A DNA stretch of 64,000 nucleotides. It comes from Theocolax elegans (Eukaryota; Arthropoda; Insecta; Hymenoptera; Cerocephalidae). A program made the position numbers and the translations under genes. The number at the start of each line of letters is the position of its first letter. Within the stretch, counting starts at the first letter, position 1. Positions 34,601 to 47,600 of this stretch are shown piece by piece. The stretch is taken from positions 49,175,589 to 49,239,588 of the forward strand of contig CM047426.1 in assembly GCA_026168455.1 (NCBI GenBank), in the 5' to 3' direction. The notes under the pieces were generated by a model. It worked only from the letters and a program-made list of their open reading frames with translations, did no database searches and was not told the DNA's origin.

Positions 34601-35290
34601 CCAAAAAAAATTTTTCTTCGTGTAGACGATGTTTAGGTCCCTACTGTTACCCATAGGTCGACGGGGCATCATCTACTGAGGGGCCTATTACGAAACCAAA
34701 AAAAAAATTTTTCTTCCTGTAGAAGATGTTTAGGTCCTTACTGTTACCCATAGATCGACGGGGCATCATCTACTGGAAGGCCTATTACGAAACCAAAAAA
34801 AAAATTTTTCTTCCTGTAGAAGATGTTTAGGTCCCTACTGCTACCCATAGATTGACGGGGCATCATCTACTGGGAGGCCTATTACGAAACCAAAAAAAAA
34901 ATTTTCTTCCTGTAGAAGATGTTTAGGTCCCTAATGTTACCCATAGGTCGACGGGGAATCATCTACTGGAAGATCTATTACGCAACCAAGATAAAAATTT
35001 TTCTTTCTGTAGATGTTTAGGTCCCTACTGTTACCCATAGATCGACGGGGCATCATCTACTGGGGGGCCTATTACGAAACCAAAAAAAAATTTTTCTTAC
35101 TGTAGATGATGTTTAGGACCCTACTGTTACCCATAGATCGACGGGGCATCATCTACTGGGGGGCCTATTACGAAACCAAAAAAAAAATTTTTCTTCTTGT
35201 AGAAGATGTTTAGGTCCATAATGTTACCCATAGATCGACGGGGTATCATCTACTGGGGGGCCTATTACGAAACCAAAAAAAAAAATTTGC
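28600..35290. repeat. Array domain II: mostly common monomer, ordered in long units
   Basis: The GATGGCC type is absent until 35290. Rare private variants recur at fixed spacing, which defines units of about 957 and 1343 bp. Short monomers lacking ~5 bases (CTTTCTGTAGATG) are part of this pattern. Confidence 0.88.
29825..33500. repeat. 1343-bp higher-order repeat, three copies
   Basis: The private variant CCTGTTGAAGATG occurs at about 29825, 31166 and 32509. The ACTGAGGGGCC variant occurs at 30169, 31511 and 32854, and the ATTACGCAACCAAG variant at 30373, 31715 and 33058. All are spaced 1341-1343 bp apart, equal to about 14 monomers. The third copy loses one monomer near 33360. Confidence 0.92.
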
Positions 35291-37610
35291 TTCCTGTAGA
35301 AGTTGGCCAAGTCGGTAATGTTACCTCCAGGTCATCGGGGTAATATCTACTGAAAGACCTATTACGTAAAAAACAAAAAAAAATTTTCTTCCTGTAGAAG
35401 ATATTTAGGTCCCTACTGTTACCCATAGATCGACGGGGCATCATCTACTGGGGGGCCTATTACGAAACCAAAAAAAAAATTTTTCTTCCTGTAGAAGATG
35501 TTTAGGTCCCTAATGTTACCCATAGATCGACGGGGCATCATCTACTGGGGGGCCTATTACGAAACCAAAAAAAAAATTTTTCTTCCTGTAGAAGATGTTT
35601 AGGTCCTTACTGTTACCCATAGATCGACGGGGCATCATCTACTGGAAGGCCTATTACGAAACCAAAAAAAAAATTTTTCTTCCTGTAGAAGATGTTTAGG
35701 TCCCTACTGTTACCCATAGGTCGACGGGGCATCATCTTTGGAGGGCTTATTACGAAACCAAAAAAAATTTTTCTTCGTGTAGACGATGTTTAGGTCCCTA
35801 CTGTTACCCATAGGTCGACGGGGCATCATCTACTGGAAGGCCTATTACGAAACCAAAAAAAAAATTTTTTCTTCCTGTAGAAGATGTTTAGGTCCCTACT
35901 GTTACCCATAGGTCGACGGGGCATCATCTACTGGAAGGCCTATTACGAAACCAAAAAAAAAATTTTTCTTCCTGTAGAAGATGTTTAGGGCCCTACTGTT
36001 ACCCATAGATCGACGGGGCATCATCTACTGGAAGGCCTATTACGAAACCACAAAAAAAATTTTACTTCCTGTAGAAGATGTTTAGGTCCCTACTGCTACC
36101 CATAGATTGACGGGGCATCATCTAGTGGGGGGCCTATTACGAAACCAAAAAAAAATTTTCTTCCTGTAGAAGATGTTTAGGTCCCTACTGTTACCCATAG
36201 GTCAACGGGGCATCATCTACTGGAAGGCCTATTACGAAACCAAAAAAAAAATTTTTCTTCCTGTAGAAGATATTTAGGTCCCTACTGTTACCCATAGATC
36301 AACGGGGCATCATCTACTGAGGGGCCTATTACGAAACCAAAAAAAAAATTTTTTTTGTCTGTAGAAGATGTTTAGGTCCTTACTGTTACCCATAGATCGA
36401 CGGGGCATCATCTACTGGAAGGCCTATTACGAAACCAAAAAAAAAATTTTTCTTCCTGTAGAAGATGTTTAGGTCCCTACTGCTACCCATAGATTGACGG
36501 GGCATCATCTACTGGGAGGCCTATTACGAAACCAAAAAAAAAATTTTCTTCCTGTAGAAGATGTTTAGGTCCCTAATGTTACCCATAGGTCGACGGGGAA
36601 TCATCTACTGGAAGATCTATTACGCAACCAAGAAAAAAATTTTTCTTTCTGTAGATGTTTAGGTCCCTACTGTTACCCATAGATCGACGGGGCATCATCT
36701 ACTGGGGGGCCTATTACGAAACCAAAAAAAAATTTTTCTTACTGTAGATGATGTTTAGGACCCTACTGTTACCCATAGATCGACGGGGCATCATCTACTG
36801 GGGGGCCAATTACGAAACCAAAAAAAAAATTTTTCTTCTTGTAGAAGATGTTTAGGTCCATAATGTTACCCATAGATCGACGGGGTATCATCTACTAGGG
36901 GGCCTATTACGAAACCAAAAAAAAAAATTTGCTTACTGTAGAAGTTGGCCAAGTCGGTAATGTTACCTCCAGGTCATCGGGGTAATATCTACTGAAAGAC
37001 CTATTACGTAAAAAACAAAAAAAAATTTTTTTCCTGTAGACGAAGTTTAGGTTCCTACTGTTACCCATAGGTCGACGGGGCATCATCTACTGGAGGGCTT
37101 ATTACGAAACCAAAAAAAATTTTTCTTCCTGTAGACGATGTTTAGGTCCCTACTGTTACCCATAGGTCGACGGGGCATCATCTACTGGAAGGCCTATTAC
37201 GAAACCAAAAAAAAAATTTTTCTTCCTGTAGAAGATGTTTAGGTCCCTACTGCTACCCATAGATTGACGGGGCATCATCTACTGGGAGGCCTATTACGAA
37301 ACCAAAAAAAAATTTTCTTCCTGTAGAAGATGTTTAGGTCCCTACTGTTACCCATAGTTCCACGGGGAATCATCTACTGGAAGGCCTATTACGCAACCAA
37401 AAAAAAAATTTTTCTTCCTGTAGAAGATGTTTAGGTCCCTACTGTTACCCATAGATCGACGGGGCATCATCTACTGGGGGGCCTATTACGAAACCAAAAA
37501 AAAATTTTTCTTACTGTAGATGATGTTTAGGTCCATACTGTTACCCATAGATCGACGGGGCATCATCTACTGGGGGGCCTATTACGAAACCAAAAAAAAA
37601 ATTTGCTTCC
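35290..37610. repeat. Array domain III: transition with both monomer types
   Basis: GATGGCC/TTGGCC-type monomers return at about 35300 and 36945 between common monomers, in an order close to that of domains I and II. No new sequence class is present. Confidence 0.85.
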
Positions 37611-40600
37611 TGTAGAAGATGGCCAGGTCGGTAATGTTACTTCAGGGTCATCGGGGTAATATCTACTGAAAAACCTATTACGTAAAAAAAAAAAAAATTT
37701 TTCTTCCTGTAGACGATGTTTAGGTTCCTACTGTTACCCATGGGTCGACGGGACATCATTTACTGGAAGGTCTATTACGAAACCAAACAAAAAATTTTTT
37801 CTTCCTGTAGAAGATGTTTAGGTCCCTACTGTTACCCATAGGTCGACGGGGCATCATCTACTGGGGGGCCTATTACGAAACCAAAAAAAAAAATTTGCTT
37901 CCTGTAGAAAATGTCGAGGTCGGTAATGTTACCTCCAGGTCATTGGGGCAACATATAGAGAAAGACTTATTACGAAATAAAAGAAAAAATTTTCTTCCTG
38001 TAGAAGATGTCCAGGTCGGTGATGTTCCCTCCAGGTTATCGGGGAAATATCTACTGAAAAACATAGTAAGTAAAAAAAAAAAATTTTTCTTCCTGTAGAA
38101 GAAGATAGATAGAAGACATATAGATGTCTAGGTCCCTACTGTTACCCATAGGTCGACGGGGCATCATCTACTGGAGGGCCTATTACGAAACCGAAAAAAA
38201 AATTTTACTTCCTGTAGAAGTTGTTTAGGTCCCTACTGTTACCCATAGGTCGATGGACATCATCTACTGGAAGGCCTATTACGAAACCAAAAAAAAAAAT
38301 TTTTCTTCCTGTAGAAGATGTTTAGGTCCCTTCTGTTACCCATAGATCGACGGGGCATCATCTACTGGGGGGCTTATTACGAAACCAAAAAAAAAATTTT
38401 TCTTCCTGTAGAAGATGCTTAGGTCCCTACTGTTACCCTTAGGTCGATGGACATCATCTACTGGAAGGCCTATTACGAAACCTATAAAAAAAAATTTTTC
38501 TTCCTGTAGAATGTTTAGGTCCCTTCTGTTACCCATAGATCGACGGGGCATCATCTACTGGGGGGCTTATTACGAAACCAAAAACAAAATTTTTCTTCCT
38601 GTAGAAGATGCTTAGGTCCCTACTGTTACCCTTAGGTCGATGGACATCATCTACTGGAAGGCCTATTACGAAACCAAAAAAAAAATTTTTCTTCCTGTAG
38701 AAGATGTTTGGGTCCCTACTGTTACCCATAGGTCGACGGGGCATCATCTACTGGAGGGTCTATTACGAAACCGAAAAAAAAATTTTACTTCCTGTAGAAG
38801 TTGTTTAGGTCCCTACTGTTACCCATAGGTCGATAGACATCATCTACTGGAAGGCCTATTACGAAACCAAAAAAAAAAAATTTTCTTCCTGTAGAAGATG
38901 TTTAGGTCCCTTCTGTTACCCATAGATCGACGGGGCATCATCTACTGGGGGGCTTATTACGAAACCAAAAAAAAAAATTTTCTTCCTGTAGAAGATGCTT
39001 AGGTCCCTACTGTTACCCTTAGGTCGATGGACATCATCTACTGGAAGGCCTATTACGAAACCAAAAAAAAAAATTTTTCTTCCTGTAGAAGATGTTTAGG
39101 TCCCTTCTGTTACCCATAGATCGACGGGGCATCATCTACTGGGGGGCTTATTACGAAACCAAAAAAAAAATTTTTCTTCCTGTAGAAGATGCTTAGGTCC
39201 CTACTGTTACCCTTAGGTCGATGGACATTATCTAGAGGGGGGCCTATTACGAAACCAAAAAAAATTTTCTTCCTGTAGAAGATGTTTAGGTCCCTACTGT
39301 TACCCATAGGTCAACGGGGCATCATCTACTGGAAGACCAATTACGAAACCAAAAAAAAAATTTTTCTTCCTGTAGAAGATGTTTAGGTCCTTACTGTTAC
39401 CCATAGATTGACGGGGCATCATCTACTGGGAGGCCTATTACGAAACCAAAAACAAAATTTTTCTTCCTGTAGAAGATGTTTAGGTCCCTAATGTTACCCA
39501 TAGGTCGACGGGGAATCATCTACTGGAAGATCTATTACGCAACCAAGAAAAAAATTTTTCTTTCTGTAGATGTTTTGGTCCCTACTGTTACCCATAGATC
39601 GACGGGGCATCATCTACTGGGGGGCCTATTACGAAACCAAAAAAAAATTTTACTTACTGTAGATGATGTTTAGGACCCTACTGTTACCCATAGATCGACG
39701 GGGCATCATCTACTGGGGGGCCTATTACGAAACCAAAAAAAAATTTTTCTTCTTGTAGAAGATGTTTAGGTCCATAATGTTACCCATAGATCGACGGGGT
39801 ATCATCTACTGGGGGGCCTATTACGAAACCAAAAAAAAAAAATTTGCTTCCTGTAGAAGTTGGCCAAGTCGGTAATGTTACCTCCAGGTCATCGGGGTAA
39901 TATCTACTGAAAGACCTATTACGTAAAAAACAAAAAAAAATTTTTTTCCTGTAGTCGAAGTTTAGGTTCCTACTGTTACCCATAGGTCGACGGGGCATCA
40001 TCTACTGGAGGGCTTATTACGAAACCAAAAAAAATTTTTCTTCCTGTAGACGATGTTTAGGTCCCTACTGTTACCCATAGGTCGACGGGGCATCATCTAC
40101 TGGAAGGCCTATTACGAAACCAAAAAAAAAATTTTTCTTCCTGTAGTAGATGTTTAGGTCCCTACTGCTACCCATAGATTGACGGGGCATCATCTACTGG
40201 GAGGCCTATTACGAAACCAAAAAAAAATTTTCTTCCTGTAGAAGATGTTTAGGTCCCTACTGTTACCCATAGGTCGACGGGGAATCATCTACTGGAAGGT
40301 CTATTACGCAACCAAAAAAAAAATTTTTCTTCCTGTAGAAGATGTTTAGGTCCCTACTGTTACCCATAGATCGACGGGGCATCATCTACTGGGGGGCCTA
40401 TTACGAAACCAAAAAAAAAATTTTTCTTACTGTAGATGATGTTTAGGTCCATACTGTTACCCATAGATCGACTGGGCATCATCTACTGGGGGGCCTATTA
40501 CGAAACCAAAAAAAAAATTTGCTTCCTGTAGAAGATGGCCAGGTCGGTAATGTTACTTCAGGGTCATCGGGGTAATATCTACTGAAAAACCTATTACGTA

Positions 40601-41640
40601 AAAAAAAAAAAAATTTTTCTTCCTGTAGACGATGTTTAGGTTCCTACTGTTACCCATGGGTCGACGGGACATCATTTACTGGAAGGTCTATTACGAAACC
40701 AAACAAAAAATTTTTTCTTCCTGTAGAAGATGTTTAGGTCCCTACTGTTACCCATAGGTCGACGGGGCATCATCTACTGGGGGGCCTATTACGAAACCAA
40801 AAAAAAAAATTTGCTTCCTGTAGAAGATGTTTAGGTCCTTACTGTTACCCATAGGTCGACGGGGCATCATCTATTGGAAGGCCTATTACGAAACCAAAAA
40901 AAAAAATTTTTTCTTCCTGTAGAAAATGTCGAGGTCGGTAATGTTACCTCCAGGTCATTGGGGCTACATATAGAGAAAGACTTATTACGAAATAAAAGAA
41001 AAAATTTTCTTCCTGTAGAAGATGTCCAGGTCGGTAATGTTCCCTCCAGGTTATCGGGGAAATATCTACTGAAAAACATAGTAAGTAAAAAAAAAAAATT
41101 TTTCTTCCTGTAGAAGAAGATAGATAGAAGACATATAGATGTCTAGGTCCCTACTGTTACCCATAGGTCGACGGGGCATCATCTACTGGAGGGCCTATTA
41201 CGAAACCGAAAAAAAAATTTTACTTCCTGTAGAAGTTGTTTAGGTCCCTACTGTTACCCATAGGTCGATGGACATCTTCTACTGGAAGGCCTATTACGAA
41301 ACCAAAAAAAAAAATTTTTCTTCCTGTAGAAGATGTTTAGGTCCCTTCTGTTACCCATAGATCGACGGGGCATCATCTACTGGGGGGCTTATTACGAAAC
41401 CAAAAAAAAAATTTTTCTTCCTGTAGAAGATGCTTAGGTCCCTACTGTTACCCTTAGGTCGATGGACATCATCTACTGGAAGGCCTATTACGAAACCAAA
41501 AAAAAAAATTTTTCTTCCTGTAGAAGATGTTTGGGTCCCTACTGTTACCCATAGATCGACGGGGCATCACCTACTGGGGGGCCTATTACGAAACCAAAAA
41601 AAAAAATTTGCTTCCTGTAGAAGATGGCCAGGTCGGTAAT
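37610..41640. repeat. Array domain IV: 2.9-kb duplication with composite C-D-E units
   Basis: The private variant TTACTTCAGGGTCATCGG occurs at 37639 and 40555, 2916 bp apart, and the flanking order of monomers is conserved. Each copy is followed by a composite of a type beginning GATGTCGAGGTCGG (C), a type beginning GATGTCCAGGTCGG (D) and a short piece AGATAGATAGAAGACATATA (E), at 37905-38125 and 40922-41140. Confidence 0.88.
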
Positions 41641-44600
41641 GTTACCTCCAGGTCATCGGGGTAATATCTACTGAAAGACCTATTACGTTAAAAAAAAAAA
41701 AATTTTCTTCCTGTAGACGATATTTAGGTCCCTACTGTTACCCATAGGTCGACGGGGCAACATCTACTGGAAGGCCTATTACGAAACAAAAAAAAAAATT
41801 TTTTCTTCCTGTAGAAGATGTTTGGGTCTCTACTGTTACCCATAGATCGACGGGGCATCATCTACTGGGGGGCCTATTACGAAACCAAAAAAAAAATCTT
41901 TCTTCCTGTAGAAGATGCTTAGGTCCCTACTGTTACCCATAGGTCGACGGGGCATCATCTACTGGAAGGCCTATTACGAAACCAAAAAAAAAAATTTTTC
42001 TTCCTGTAGAAGATGCTTAGGTCCCTACTGTTACCCTTAGGTCGATGGACATCATCTACTGGAAGGCCTATTACGAAACCAAAAAAAAAAATTTTTCTTC
42101 CTGTAGAAGATGTTTGGGTCCCTACTGTTACCCATAGGTCGATGGACATCATCTACTGGAAGGCCTATTACGAAACCAAAAAAAAAATTTTTCTTCCTGT
42201 AGAAGATGTTTAGGTCCCTACTGTTACCCATAGATCGACGGGTCATCATCTACTCGGGGGCCTATTACGAAACCAAAAAAAAAATTTTTCTTCCTGTAGA
42301 AGATGCTTAGGTCCCTACTGTTACCCATAGGTCGACGGGGCATCATCTACTGGAAGGCCTATTACGAAACCAAAAAAAAAAATTTTTCTTCCTGTAGAAG
42401 ATGTTTGGGTCCCTACTGTTACCCATAGATCGACGGGGCATCATCTACTGGGGGGCCTATTACGAAACCAAAAAAAAAATCTTTCTTCCTGTAGAAGATG
42501 CTTAGGTCCCTACTGTTACCCATAGGTCGACGGGGCATCATCTACTGGAAGGCCTATTACGAAACCAAAAAAAAAAATTTTTCTTCCTGTAGAAGATGTT
42601 TAGGTCCCTACTGTTACCCATAGATCGACGGGGCATCATCTACTGGGGGGCCTATTACGAACCAAAAAAAAAATTTTTCTTCCTGTAGAAGATGCTTAGG
42701 TCCCTACTGTTACCCATAGGTCGATGGACATCATCTACTGGAAGGCCTATTACGAAACCAAAAAAAAAAATTTTTCTTCCTGTAGAAGATGCTTAGGTCC
42801 CTACTGTTACCCATAGATTGACGGGGCATCACCTACTGGGGGGCCTATTACGAAACCAAAAAAAAAATTTTTCTTCCTGTAGAAGATGCTTAGGTCCCTA
42901 CAGTTACCCATAGGTCGACGGGGCATTATCTACTGGAAAGCCTATTACGAAACCAAAAAGAAAAAATTTGCTTCCTGTAGAAGATGGCCAGGTCGGTAAT
43001 GTTACCTCCAGGTCATCGGGGTAATATCTACTGAAAGACCTATTACGTAAAAAAAAAAAAAATTTTCTTCCTGTAGACGATATTTAGGTCCCTACTGTTA
43101 CCCATAGGTCGACGGGGCAACATCTACTGGAAGGCCTATTACGAAACCAAAAAAAAAATTTTTCTTCCTGTAGAAGATGTTTGGGTCCCTACTGTTACCC
43201 ATAGATCGACGGGGCATCATCTACTGGGGGGCCTATTACGAAACCAAAAAAAAAATCTTTCTTCCTGTAGAAGATGCTTAGGTCCCTACTGTTACCCATA
43301 GGTCGACGGGGCATCATCTACTGGAAGGCCTATTACGAAACCAAAAAAAAAAATTTTTCTTCCTGTAGAAGATGTTTGGGTCCCTACTGTTACCCATAGA
43401 TCGACGGGGCATCATCTACTGGGGGGCCTATTACGAAACCAAAAAAAAAATCTTTCTTCCTGTAGAAGATGCTTAGGTCCCTACTGTTACCCATAGGTCG
43501 ACGGGGCATCATCTACTGGAAGGCCTATTACGAAACCAAAAAAAAAAATTTTTCTTCCTGTAGAAGATGTTTAGGTCCCTACTGTTACCCATAGATCGAC
43601 GGGGCATCATCTACTGGGGGGCCTATTACGAAACCAAAAAAAAAATTTTTCTTCCTGTAGAAGATGCTTAGGTCCCTACTGTTACCCATAGGTCGATGGA
43701 CATCATCTACTGGAAGGCCTATTACGAAACCAAAAAAAAAATTTTTTCCTGTAGAAGATGTTTAGGTCCCTACTGTTACCCATAGGTCGACTGGGCATCA
43801 TCTACAGGAAGGCCTATTACGAAACCAAAAAAAAAAATTTTTCTTCCTGTAGAAGATGCTTAGGTCCCTACTGTTACCCATAGGTCGATGGACATCATCT
43901 ACTGGAAGGCCTATTACGAAACCAAAAAAAAAAATTTTTCTTCCTGTAGAAGATGCTTAGGTCCCTACTGTTACCCATAGGTCGACGGGGCATCATCTAC
44001 TGGGGGGCCAATTACGAAACCAAAAAAAAAATTTTTTCCTGTAGAAGATGTTTAGGTCCCTACTGTTACCCATAGGTCGACTGGGCATCATCTACAGGAA
44101 GGCCTATTACGAAACCAAAAAAAAAAATTTTTCTTCCTGTAGAAGATGCTTAGGTCCCTACTGTTACCCATAGGTCGATGGACATCATCTACTGGAAGGC
44201 CTATTACGAAACCAAAAAAAAAATTTTTCTTCCTGTAGAAGATGTTTAGGTCCCTACTGTTACCCATAGATCGACGGGTCATCATCTACTCGGGGGCCTA
44301 TTACGAAACCAAAAAAAAAATTTTTCTTCCTGTAGAAGATGCTTAGGTCCCTACTGTTACCCATAGGTCGACGGGGCATCATCTACTGGAAGGCCTATTA
44401 CGAAACCAAAAAAAAAAATTTTTCTTCCTGTAGAAGATGTTTGGGTCCCTACTGTTACCCATAGATCGACGGGGCATCATCTACTGGGGGGCCTATTACG
44501 AAACCAAAAAAAAATCTTTCTTCCTGTAGAAGATGCTTAGGTCCCTACTGTTACCCATAGGTCGACGGGGCATCATCTACTGGAAGGCCTATTACGAAAC

Positions 44601-47600
44601 CGAAAAAAAAATTTTTCTTCCTGTAGAAGATGTTTAGGTCCCTACTGTTACCCATAGATCGACGGGGCATCATCTACTGGGGGGCCTATTACGAACCAAA
44701 AAAAAAATTTTTCTTCCTGTAGAAGATGCTTAGGTCCCTACTGTTACCCATAGGTCGATGGACATCATCTACTGGAAGGCCTATTACGAAACCAAAAAAA
44801 AAAATTTTTCTTCCTGTAGAAGATGCTTAGGTCCCTACTGTTACCCATAGATCGACGGGGCATCACCTACTGGGGGGCCTATTACGAAACCAAAAAAAAA
44901 ATTTTTCTTCCTGTAGAAGATGCTTAGGTCCCTACAGTTACCCATAGGTCGACGGGGCATTATCTACTGGAAAGCCTATTACGAAACCAAAAAGAAAAAA
45001 TTTGCTTCCTGTAGAAGATGGCCAGGTCGGTAATGTTACCTCCAGGTCATCGGGGTAATATCTACTGAAAGACCTATTACGTACAAAAAAAAAAAATTTT
45101 CTTCCTGTAGACGATATTTAGGTCCCTACTGTTACCCATAGGTCGACGGGGCAACATCTACTGGAAGGCCTATTACGAAACCAAAAAAAAAATTTTTTCT
45201 TCCTGTAGAAGATGTTTGGGTCCCTACTGTTACCCATAGATCGACGGGGCATCATCTACTGGGGGGCCTATTACGAAACCAAAAAAAAAATCTTTCTTCC
45301 TGTAGAAGATGTTTGGGTCCCTACTGTTACCCATAGATCGACGGGGCATCATCTACTGGGGGGCCTATTACGAAACCAAAAAAAAAATCTTTCTTCCTGT
45401 AGAAGATGCTTAGGTCCTTCTGTTACCCATAGGTCGACGGGGCATCATCTACTGGAAGGCCTATTACGAAACCAAAAAAAAAAATTTTTCTTCCTGTAGA
45501 AGATGTTTAGGTCCCTACTGTTACCCATAGATCGACGGGGCATCATCTACTGGGGGGCCTATTACGAAACCAAAAAAAAAATTTTTCTTGCTGTAGAAGA
45601 TGCTTAGGTCCCTACTGTTACCCATAGGTCGATGGACATCATCTACTGGAAGGCCTATTACGAAACCAAAAAAAAAAATTTTTCTTCCTGTAGAAGATGC
45701 TTAGGTCCCTACTGTTACCCATAGGTCGACGGGGCATCATCTACTGGGGGGCCAATTACGAAAAAAAAAAAAAAATTTTTTCCTGTAGAAGATGTTTCGG
45801 TCCCTACTGTTACCCATAGGTCGACTGGGCATCATCTACAGGAAGGCCTATTACGAAACCAAAAAAAAAAATTTTTCTTCCTGTAGAAGATGCTTAGGTC
45901 CCTACTGTTACCCATAGGTCGACTGGGCATCATCTACAGGAAGGCCTATTACGAAACCAAAAAAAAAAATTTTTCTTCCTGTAGAAGATGCTTAGGTCCC
46001 TACTGTTACCCATAGGTCGATGGACATCATCTACTGGAAGGCCTATTACGAAACCAAAAAAAAAATTTTTCTTCCTGTAGAAGATGTTTAGGTCCCTACT
46101 GTTACCCATAGATCGACGGGTCATCATCTACTCGGGGGCCTATTACGAAACCAAAAAAAAAATTTTTCTTCCTGTAGAAGATGCTTAGGTCCCTACTGTT
46201 ACCCATAGGTCGACGGGGCATCATCTACTGGAAGGCCTATTACGAAACCAAAAAAAAAAATTTTTCTTCCTGTAGAAGATGTTTGGGTCCCTACTGTTAC
46301 CCATAGATCGACGGGGCATCATCTACTGGGGGGCCTATTACGAAACCAAAAAAAAAATCTTTCTTCCTGTAGAAGATGCTTAGGTCCCTACTGTTACCCA
46401 TAGGTCGACGGGGCATCATCTACTGGAAGGCCTATTACGAAACCAAAAAAAAAAATTTTTCTTCCTGTAGAAGATGTTTAGGTCCCTACTGTTACCCATA
46501 GATCGACGGGGCATCATCTACTGGGGGGCCTATTACGAACCAAAAAAAAATTTTTCTTCCTGTAGAAGATGCTTAGGTCCCTACTGTTACCCATAGGTCG
46601 ATGGACATCATCTACTGGAAGGCCTATTACGAAACCAAAAAAAAAAATTTTTCTTCCTGTAGAAGATGCTTAGGTCCCTACTGTTACCCATAGATCGACG
46701 GGGCATCACCTACTGGGGGGCCTATTACGAAACCAAAAAAAAAATTTTTCTTCCTGTAGAAGATGCTTAGGTCCCTACAGTTACCCATAGGTCGACGGGG
46801 CATTATCTACTGGAAAGCCTATTACGAAACCAAAAAGAAAAAATTTGCTTCCTGTAGAAGATGGCCAGGTCGGTAATGTTACCTCCAGGTCATCGGGGTA
46901 ATATCTACTGAAAGACCTATTACGTACAAAAAAAAAAAAATTTTCTTCCTGTAGACGATATTTAGGTCCCTACTGTTACCCATAGGTCGACGGGGCAACA
47001 TCTACTGGAAGGCCTATTACGAAACCAAAAAAAAAATTTTTTCTTCCTGTAGAAGATGTTTGGGTCCCTACTGTTACCCATAGATCGACGGGGCATCATC
47101 TACTGGGGGGCCTATTACGAAACCAAAAAAAAAATCTTTCTTCCTGTAGAAGATGTTTGGGTCCCTACTGTTACCCATAGATCGACGGGGCATCATCTAC
47201 TGGGGGGCCTATTACGAAACCAAAAAAAAAATCTTTCTTCCTGTAGAAGATGCTTAGGTCCTTCTGTTACCCATAGGTCGACGGGGCATCATCTACTGGA
47301 AGGCCTATTACGAAACCAAAAAAAAAAATTTTTCTTCCTGTAGAAGATGTTTAGGTCCCTACTGTTACCCATAGATCGACGGGGCATCATCTACTGGGGG
47401 GCCTATTACGAAACCAAAAAAAAAATTTTTCTTGCTGTAGAAGATGCTTAGGTCCCTACTGTTACCCATAGGTCGATGGACATCATCTACTGGAAGGCCT
47501 ATTACGAAACCAAAAAAAAAAATTTTTCTTCCTGTAGAAGATGCTTAGGTCCCTACTGTTACCCATAGGTCGACGGGGCATCATCTACTGGGGGGCCAAT

